Part shown: piece after piece, positions 57,126 through 64,000 of the stretch
Layout of the letters: each line of letters begins with the position of its first letter
How positions within the stretch are numbered: the first letter of the stretch is position 1
NCBI GenBank assembly: GCA_958496175.1
Contig: OY292276.1
Coordinates: 51,969,080-52,033,079 of the forward strand
From: Sisyra terminalis
Taxonomy: Eukaryota > Arthropoda > Insecta > Neuroptera > Sisyridae
Direction: 5' to 3'
Length of the DNA stretch: 64,000 bases
Notes under the pieces: generated by a model
Databases searched by the model: none
Seen by the model: the letters and a program-made list of their open reading frames with translations, nothing else
Told to the model about the DNA's origin: nothing
Program-made: the position numbers and the translations under genes

Positions 57126-60100
57126 ACAGTTTTTATACTTTTTACTACATCCTATGAAATTCTCTAGTTTTCCGGATTTCCCTGATTTCCGGATTCCTGA
57201 TTCCTGATTCCCGGAAATCCCTACGCAGCCTGTACAAATGATTATTTTTCAAATCCAATTTTACAATAAAAACTTTTTTAACAAGTGTCAGTTAGCGCAA
57301 TTGTTAAACGTAAAATTCAACTAAAATATCGTTCCAAACTTGAATAATATACATATTTTCCAATTTTACGATCCAAAACTTACATTCTTTGAAAAACGAA
57401 CGCCGAAAACTTCACTCATAATTTCCATAGCGATCCTATTACACAAAACTTTAATTAATATTTATCTGCCACGGAAAAACTTAAAGTTGTTAATTATCGG
57501 CAAAACAAAGAAATTTTCCATGCAAACTCGTGAGTTTTTCTTGCAAAACTAATTAAAACTTTAATCATAAAATAATTTTCTGTTTCATTGCAAACTGATT
57601 TATTTACAACTTATATCCATCGCACGCAATTGAAAAAGATTTTTCCACATCCCACATGATTTTTCCCCGGGAATGGCCTAGTTATAAAATCGCACGTATT
57701 ATCCAAAAATTTCATTTGATTAAAAGCCATTCCACCTTTATAAATATATAGGTTTATTAATTCTCGTAAAATATTTCAGCGATTCCAGCCCTCTGCATTC
57801 CTAGCGGTGAATCAATGCAAAATTAATTAAATATAACTTTATGAGGAATGCATTCATGAATTTTCGGAAAGTCAGGACGTTTTGCGTTAATTTAAGGCGT
57901 AAAATTACGCCATGCATGCACATAATAGGTAGTTTTGTCGTTATAGATTAGTGTTTATGGTAAAATCAATATTATTTCCAATAAGATACAGATATTGCGT
58001 AACCAATCGTATCAATGTTTGGATAGTAAAGTGGTTAAAGGATAAGATAATTTTATAGAACAATGCATTAGATACATATGAAACAGTTTCTAATTAGATT
58101 CAAGAACACGCGTGGGAGCTTTGTAGTTTAGTTCACCCCATCTAACCCCCAAATACATTACAGTGTTTCGTTCCAATATTTTATCGCGCCAGTATTCCAC
58201 ATGTGGCTGAAAAAGACATGTTTATAGGTGAAAAACGGAATTTGCCGATTTGCGCGTGTAAACGCAAAATTTTCCAACCACCCCATAACATCCACTTTGA
58301 ATCAACCGAACAAAAAAGCCATACGAAAGTGAAAACTCATGTCATAAGGGTGAATAACTACAATGTTCCCAACTTGACAATATTCTTTTGTATGCTGTGA
58401 CTTTTACAAACGAAAAAAACGATAAACAAGCGGATGTTCAAGTCTCTAGAAATTTATGTACATTAAACTAACTAAAAACACAATCTTCCAGAGGATTACA
58501 TTTGAGTCCCATTTTAGTTGTGCCTGTGGGATTGTTCTGCTTATTGTTGATGTTATATGGCTTTATATCAAACGCTATCTCCTATTATATGTCGTCGTGT
58601 TAAAATAATACGAACGACAAAAACTATTTTATTTGAATAGTAAATCTATAGATTTCCGCTTTCATGATTAATGTTACCCGAGTTGTAAATGGGGTTTGAA
58701 GGCGAATATTTGTTTACGACTGTGCGAATACAAAAAAGGATCATTAGTTTAAATGCCAATTTAAATGTGATATATAATTGTTGGAGATTCTAGTTTACGC
58801 ACGTAATAAATCAGTTCACCATTTTGTTCAAGTTGGTTTCGCTTTGAAATTATTGTCATTTAATTAGTCATCGGTTACAGAGAATTTTGGATTATTAATG
58901 AATAATAAATCAAATTATTTCACTGATAATTAACAACCTTATATCCCAACAAAGCAATTAGATACTTTCCACCTCATTCAAAAATATACTTTTGGTAAAG
59001 TCAAACTTTTAATCAACGAATTTAAAATAATTTTAAAATTTAATTGATTTATTCAATAATATTTTTCACCTCAAATGATTGATTTATAAGAAAAAAAACA
59101 GCCTTTAGCGTTATTCCAGAGGGAACACCGTAAAATGATAAAAATGAATAATGATGCCAATGACTTTGTGTACCTATCATCCATACTCAAAGGAAAATTT
59201 TTATCAAATTTTCCTACTTTATGGTATTACTATCTAAATTGGATGACTTCACCTGTATGATATGTTATTCCTATACATCAATTGGCAATATTTTCTATGT
59301 ATATAAAGAAAACAGAAAAATATCATCAAAAAGCTTAAAACCTGCAACTTTCAAGTGCAATCATTCTAGTCATAAAGATAACTGATATTTCTTTTATTAA
59401 GTTTAATTTTAAAAGAAATTCATATATTCCATAAAAAAGTCATTTTTGAGACATTTCGTCGATAAACAAATAACTTTAACTCAATTATTTTAACAAAGGT
59501 AACAATTTTTGGGTAAGAACATTGAAAAAATTAAAAAATCCATCCAGTTAAAAGTTGTTTTTTTTAGATATACGACCTAGAACTTGTTAAATTTCTTGTA
59601 TCCAAAGGGAGAAATAAACTTTATATACAATAACAGAGTTGAACTTGCAAACTTTAAAGTTTATATCCACAAAAAAAAAATACTTAAGAAACCTGCATTT
59701 AAAGTAAAATATATATTTAGAGTAAAAGATCGTTACGAGCTTGACTATAATTTTTTTAGTGGGTCTTTTTGGGTCCCAATTGTGATTTTATGTTGAAATT
59801 CATAGTACTTCCCAGAAAATCCCATAAAAGCTAATCTAAGCTGGGATGGAATGGGAAAATCCCAAAGACAAGGGGAGTAATCTGAAAATTAATTATCGGT
59901 AATAAATAATGTTTTATCTTTGTATAAGATCTTCCCAAAAAGATTCTACGTGGCATCAAATTGAAAAGAATTGAATTTTTTTTTCACAGTAAAGTTTCAC
60001 TTTTAGATTCCATACCAAACCCAATCAGGAAAAATTGACAGTGATTATTTTATTATGAACTAGGATGCATTTAAGTATATATTGAGCACCAATTTGGGCT

Positions 60101-60361
60101 TCCATACTGGGCATACCTAATTGGTACCAAAGAGGCAATACTAAAATAATTTCTAGTAAGGAAATTTCTGTACATTATTAAATAGAATCTAGAAAGATCA
60201 ATCCATTGATAATACTACTCTTACAAAAAATCGTATTAATCGCTAATTTGCACAAGAAAACGATAAACAAAAATCGTGGGAATTATAAATTATAAACAAT
60301 CATAAATGATGAGTAATATGAAAGATATTATATCATTTAAAAAAAAAGGATTAACCAAAAG
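57126..60361. other. AT-rich non-coding DNA with a CCGGA/TTCC-rich patch
   Basis: At 57168-57218 short repeats of TTCCGGATT, GATTCCTGATTCC and the inverted CCGGAAATCCC form a small imperfect inverted and tandem repeat. A somewhat less AT-rich patch lies at 58100-58390. No gene recognised. Confidence 0.4.
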
Positions 60362-61329
60362 TAAGGTAGAGTGAGACTTAAAGGTCCGCGGGTATAAAGG
60401 TCCACCATGAGTATCTAAAATACTAATGGCTTATTGGTCTATTTAACTATAATGGTAGGGATGAGGAAGTGTAAGAAGTATTTCGAGGCCATCCTGGCAA
60501 TTAAGCTACATCCCAGATAGGAGATTTACTACGGCACCTCGATATTTTTACGAAAGTAAAATTTTTAATTATTATTCTTTTCGGTTTCCAGCAGTAATAT
60601 TACTTTGACTAGAGTAAAATATAATTTAGTAGCATATGAGATTTAGTGGTATCTCAGGATTTGTTATTAGTTTTTAGCTAATTTAAACAGTACTCTAGTT
60701 ATAACCTAGTAAAAGCACTTGAACGTAATTGGGGTAAAAAGGTCCACGTGGATCTTTTCCTTATCCAGCCACGTGAAGGTGGGATTCAACACAATCTTTG
60801 CAAGCAATGGGTCCATGAAAACTGAATTTCTAACCGAAGATTCGTTTACTTCGTTTGTTATAATTGTGATTCAGGAAACGCTGAGTTTGATTAAGTTTAG
60901 AGAAAGGTATAAAAAATATTACTTATGTTACATTTAATGTCAATATTATTATAAAGAAAGAAAGGTTTGATGTTATGTTTAAAATGACTGTAATAAAATT
61001 TTACAAATGAAAATCCAGAAATTTTTTATTGATTTAAATACTGTTATTAAATCATAATACCTGTTAAATATTTAAAATAAATAGAGAACCTTTTTACCTT
61101 TAGCCGTCCCTTTTTGCCCCTACTAAGGGGCAAAAAGAGACAAACGACAAGGTCTATAAAAAATGTAAAATGACAAACTTCTATATGGATGATTCCATTA
61201 AAAATTAAATTTAACATGGCCTGATATTTTTTGTTTGGTTAGCATTATATGTTTCAAATTAATAAGGTTGGCTTTCTCAATATAATATGGAATAGTAAAA
61301 TTGGACCTTTAAACCGCACCCTACCCTAT
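60362..61329. mobile_element. TIR DNA transposon, about 970 bp, superfamily uncertain
   Basis: The left end AGGTAGAGTGAGACTTAAAG plus GTCC matches the reverse complement of the right end (AGGGTAGGGTGCGGTTTAAA plus GGTCC). TA occurs at both edges, which would fit Tc1/mariner/pogo. The subterminal motif AAGGTCCAC recurs at about 60406 and 60737. A 72-codon frame (60719-60937) contains SNGSMKTEFLTEDSFTSF, faintly like pogo-type DDE transposase sequence, but this is weak. A strong hairpin lies at 61106-61141. Confidence 0.7.
61106..61141. repeat. Near-perfect 16-bp hairpin
   Basis: GTCCCTTTTTGCCCCT pairs with AGGGGCAAAAAGAGAC, with one mismatch and a 4-nt loop (ACTA). It is inside the TIR transposon and GC-richer than its surroundings. 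Confidence 0.88.
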
Positions 61330-61584
61330 ATGCACATTAAAGATAGGGAACTCATTTATCCTTTACTCGTTTGATTTTTCTTTTTTTCCAATTCTGCAAC
61401 TCCTTAAAGTAATACACCAAATTTGTTCCTTTTAAATTAATATTTTATACGGCAAGTAAAATTTAAACATACGAATTTTATCTATAAGGTCAATATATAG
61501 TCGATAAATAAGCATATACTCTCGTATTTGGTTACCAGAACGTAATTTCGTTTATAATCAATATGATATTAAGGACAAATAATC
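61330..61584. other. AT-rich non-coding DNA
   Basis: Nothing recognised; the unaligned 5' part of the mariner remnant may extend into it. Confidence 0.35.
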
Positions 61585-62215
61585 GAAGAGTTGTCAAATA
61601 ATCCTAATCAATTATGGTCGATCAACCAAATACCCAAAAGTATCCAAGAATTTTGACAGAGAAAATTCTATGCTGTCATATAATAATGCAAGACTTTTCT
61701 GCAAATAAAGGCCCTGGGAAAACACTAATAAATATTGTCGTCTAAAGCATTGTTTCCTAACCTGTGGTCCGCGGACCCCTGGGGGTCCACGTGCCTATGT
61801 TTGGAGGGCCGCGATAATTTAATGAAATATAATACTGTTCGAAAATTACACCTTTTTTCACTCAGGGGTCCTTGGCATTATGCTTGATTTCCTTGGGGGT
61901 CCGCGGATGAAAAAGGTTAAGAACCGCTGGTCTAAAGTTATATCATTGATTTTCTATTTATTTCATTTGTTACAACATTTACTAAGTGGTTAAAAAATCA
62001 AAAACTTAAGTGATGTTCAAAATATAATTTTTTGATATTTTCCTTAGTAATCACTTGATTTTTACTAATTTTGCATTAAAAATTTGCACAGTAGATGTCA
62101 AAACGTTACTATTGAGGCTGATTATATCATTGATTTATAAATCAATAGTTATAACAAAATTTGATGTATTAATTGTATATTTAAAAATACGAAAGTACTT
62201 TCCGGTACACCTTAT
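61585..62215 (+). mobile_element. Mariner-like transposon remnant, copy b
   Basis: Homologous to 12630-13390. Readable motifs are ENSMLSYNNARLFCK (catalytic HDNAR degraded to YNNAR), LQHLLSG and NLSDVQNIIF, and the terminal TTTCCGGTACACCTTATA resembling a mariner end. It is interrupted by a hAT MITE at 61748-61929. It keeps the single, unoccupied version of the site where element A sits in copy a (about 62113-62124). Confidence 0.75.
61748..61929. mobile_element. hAT MITE, 182 bp
   Basis: Flanked by GTCTAAAG at 61740-61747 and 61930-61937 (8 bp, hAT). The ends are CATTGTTTCCTAACCT and (reverse complement) CAGCGGTTCTTAACCT. GGTCCGCGGACCCC near the left end and the inverted ATCCGCGGACCCCC near the right end form GC-rich subterminal repeats of the common CAGTGGTTCTTAACCT class. 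Confidence 0.93.
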
Positions 62216-64000
62216 ATATTATGTATAGTATATAAATTAGAGTATAGTTGACGTAAAGTGAGATACAATAAAACTTTTAAGAATTTAAAAACGAAATCGT
62301 ACGCGTATCTATTATTGTCTTTGTAAGAAAGATTTATAGCTTTCCACTTGAAAAAAAGACAAAATCTCGAAAAATCGAAAGCATAATATTTCATGAAATT
62401 ATTGGCTATAAATTAGAGGGCGAGGTTGAATCGAATGATAACGATTTTACGACATTAAACGCTGAGATTCACTTTCCCTTTTCAGACTGGTCATGAGTCA
62501 AGTTTTATTTCCCGTGATAGCCCAAAAAGCTCAATAAACTTTGTGAACGGAAAAAAAAACTAATGAACTTTGGCAACGACATAACATAGCTAATTTCATT
62601 GTTGAATCTTTTTTTGTTCGATTTCAATGAATCCCTGACCGATTATTTTAATTGATTACTACACAAGTTTCAATTGTACCCCAATCGGTAATAATCAGTT
62701 TTAAAATTCAATGATATGAGTCCGTGAAAATATTGGTTCTTTTCGATAGATGTGGAGCTTTCATAAAAAACTGTAGTGTCACAAACATTTCATTATTATT
62801 CTCCTCGTGCCAATAAAATTGGAACATAAAAAATTTTGATTTTCAAGTAGAAGACTAGCAAAGCGGAATTGATATCGAGTGTATTATCTTCGTAACCTCA
62901 AACTATTCGCAAGATTGTTAGTAGTATATAACGTGAAAAAATCATCGCATAATATGAAATGCGCATAAAATAACAATCCATTTTCAATTGATGATATTGA
63001 CGTATGTAAGAAAACTCAACAATAGTCACCTCCAAGTAAACAATAAAAAAATAAGTCGGTACCCAAAAAGAATTGGTAAGTTTTTTTGATATATTATTTG
63101 TCAAATAAATATAAATTTATTGATGTTTTTCACTGTCACCTTCATCACCAGATATTCGGGGGAAAAAACCGTTAAGTTAATTAAAATAACCCGTCTTATC
63201 ATAAATTCCTTCTTTCACCTTTAATAATTTTTTCAATTTTTTGAATAAAACATGATATGCCTAACGCAAAACGGAAATCAGAAATATTTATAGCTTTCTA
63301 CCTATACAACTGAAATGACCTTAAATATTATAATAATAAAATCGGTTCAAAGTTCACCAAACTTGCGATATAGCAAGTAAAAAAATCAACTTATAATAAA
63401 ACTTTCACTCTTCACAGATAGCTACAAATGTCTTCTACTGAACGATGATAAAAAATGGATAAATAAAAATCACACTGACACTTCAATTTCCGTATTACCC
63501 AATAATCTAGCAATAAATTCTCTTAAATCAACACAGAAAAAATAAGGTTTCCATCATAAATCATAAATTGAAATCTTACAATAACGTTTTTTTTTTCTGT
63601 AGTTTTTTTTTCAAATTGATTCCTTCGTAAATATTTGCGGCAAACTTTTGTAATTGTTGTGAATTCAGATGGTTTATTTAGCGGTCGGGCTGGGGAATGA
63701 GATTGTTGAGGATATAATAAAAGATATGTTAAGAAAAGGGTACGAGATAGTCGCGCAACTTTAGGGACATTGAACTTGATATGTGTGTTACAAAGTTACA
63801 ACTTTAAGGATAATTCAAGGGTACAATGCAGAAGAACCATTAATTAGCGGAGTCTTGTTGGCTTAATTGCTCTTTTTAAGGGATGGTTGCCAGATTTATA
63901 CATTAAACATGCGACCTTAGCCAATTAATTTGGACTGATAAATTTATTTTGGAGGATAATGCATCAGTTATAATTCGCCTTGAATTTTACGTTTTTGTAA
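62216..64000. other. AT-rich non-coding DNA to window end
   Basis: Nothing recognised. Short frames at 62212-62394 and 62898-63104 (both minus) have no motif. Confidence 0.4.

Overview
The window looks like insect (arthropod) nuclear DNA. It is very AT-rich, has no bacterial-style operons and no recognisable host exon, and holds a dense mixture of decayed transposable elements typical of insects: Jockey-like and craniofacial-2-like LINEs, a Penelope-like element (PLE), mariner and hAT DNA transposons, MITEs, a tRNA-derived SINE, long foldback elements and LTR-retrotransposon scraps. A beetle or similar insect is possible, but the order cannot be fixed from this sequence. The window is best read as a large intergenic or intronic repeat graveyard. 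All coding matter I can support is broken transposon protein.

Layout: 2.4-3.2 kb long foldback element; 3.3-3.9 kb dispersed repeat R1 (second copy 42.7-43.6 kb); 7.8-10.06 kb decayed PLE (RT plus GIY-YIG) with a hammerhead-like motif at its 3' end; 11.5-11.8 kb hammerhead element of family 2 (site D); 12.6-13.4 kb mariner remnant interrupted by a hammerhead element of family 1 (site A); 16.2-18.0 kb the best-preserved LINE; 20.2-21.1 kb two MITEs of one family in opposite orientation; 22.3-22.9, 25.3-25.9, 29.2-30.1, 31.5-31.8, 41.9-42.15, 51.3-52.7 and 56.4-57.1 kb further LINE fragments; 26.6-27.3 kb inverted LTR/primer-binding-site fragments with a piece of gag; 36.3-36.65 kb hAT remnant; 37.1 and 53.6 kb SINE copies; 39.5-40.9 kb complete-ended hAT element with an internal inverted duplication; 43.7-45.7 kb segmental duplication invaded by a 966-bp palindrome (second copy 55.3-56.3 kb); 52.16-53.07 kb two inverted-repeat hammerhead elements side by side (sites B and C); 60.4-61.3 kb TIR transposon; 61.6-62.2 kb second mariner remnant carrying a hAT MITE.

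The most interesting system is a set of short mobile elements that carry hammerhead-ribozyme-like folds. Two sequence families share one layout: a hammerhead motif on each arm of an inverted repeat, so both DNA strands can encode one, plus a unique terminal segment. Stems I and II covary between the families. Family 1 has the same two ends at two unrelated sites, each flanked by a 10-12 bp target-site duplication, and at one site an unoccupied paralogous sequence is present elsewhere in the window. These elements resemble retrozymes or PLE-derived non-autonomous elements, and the PLE at 7.8-10 kb suggests the kind of enzyme that could have moved them. One unpaired nucleotide between CTGATGA and stem II is unlike the textbook hammerhead, so self-cleavage is an inference.
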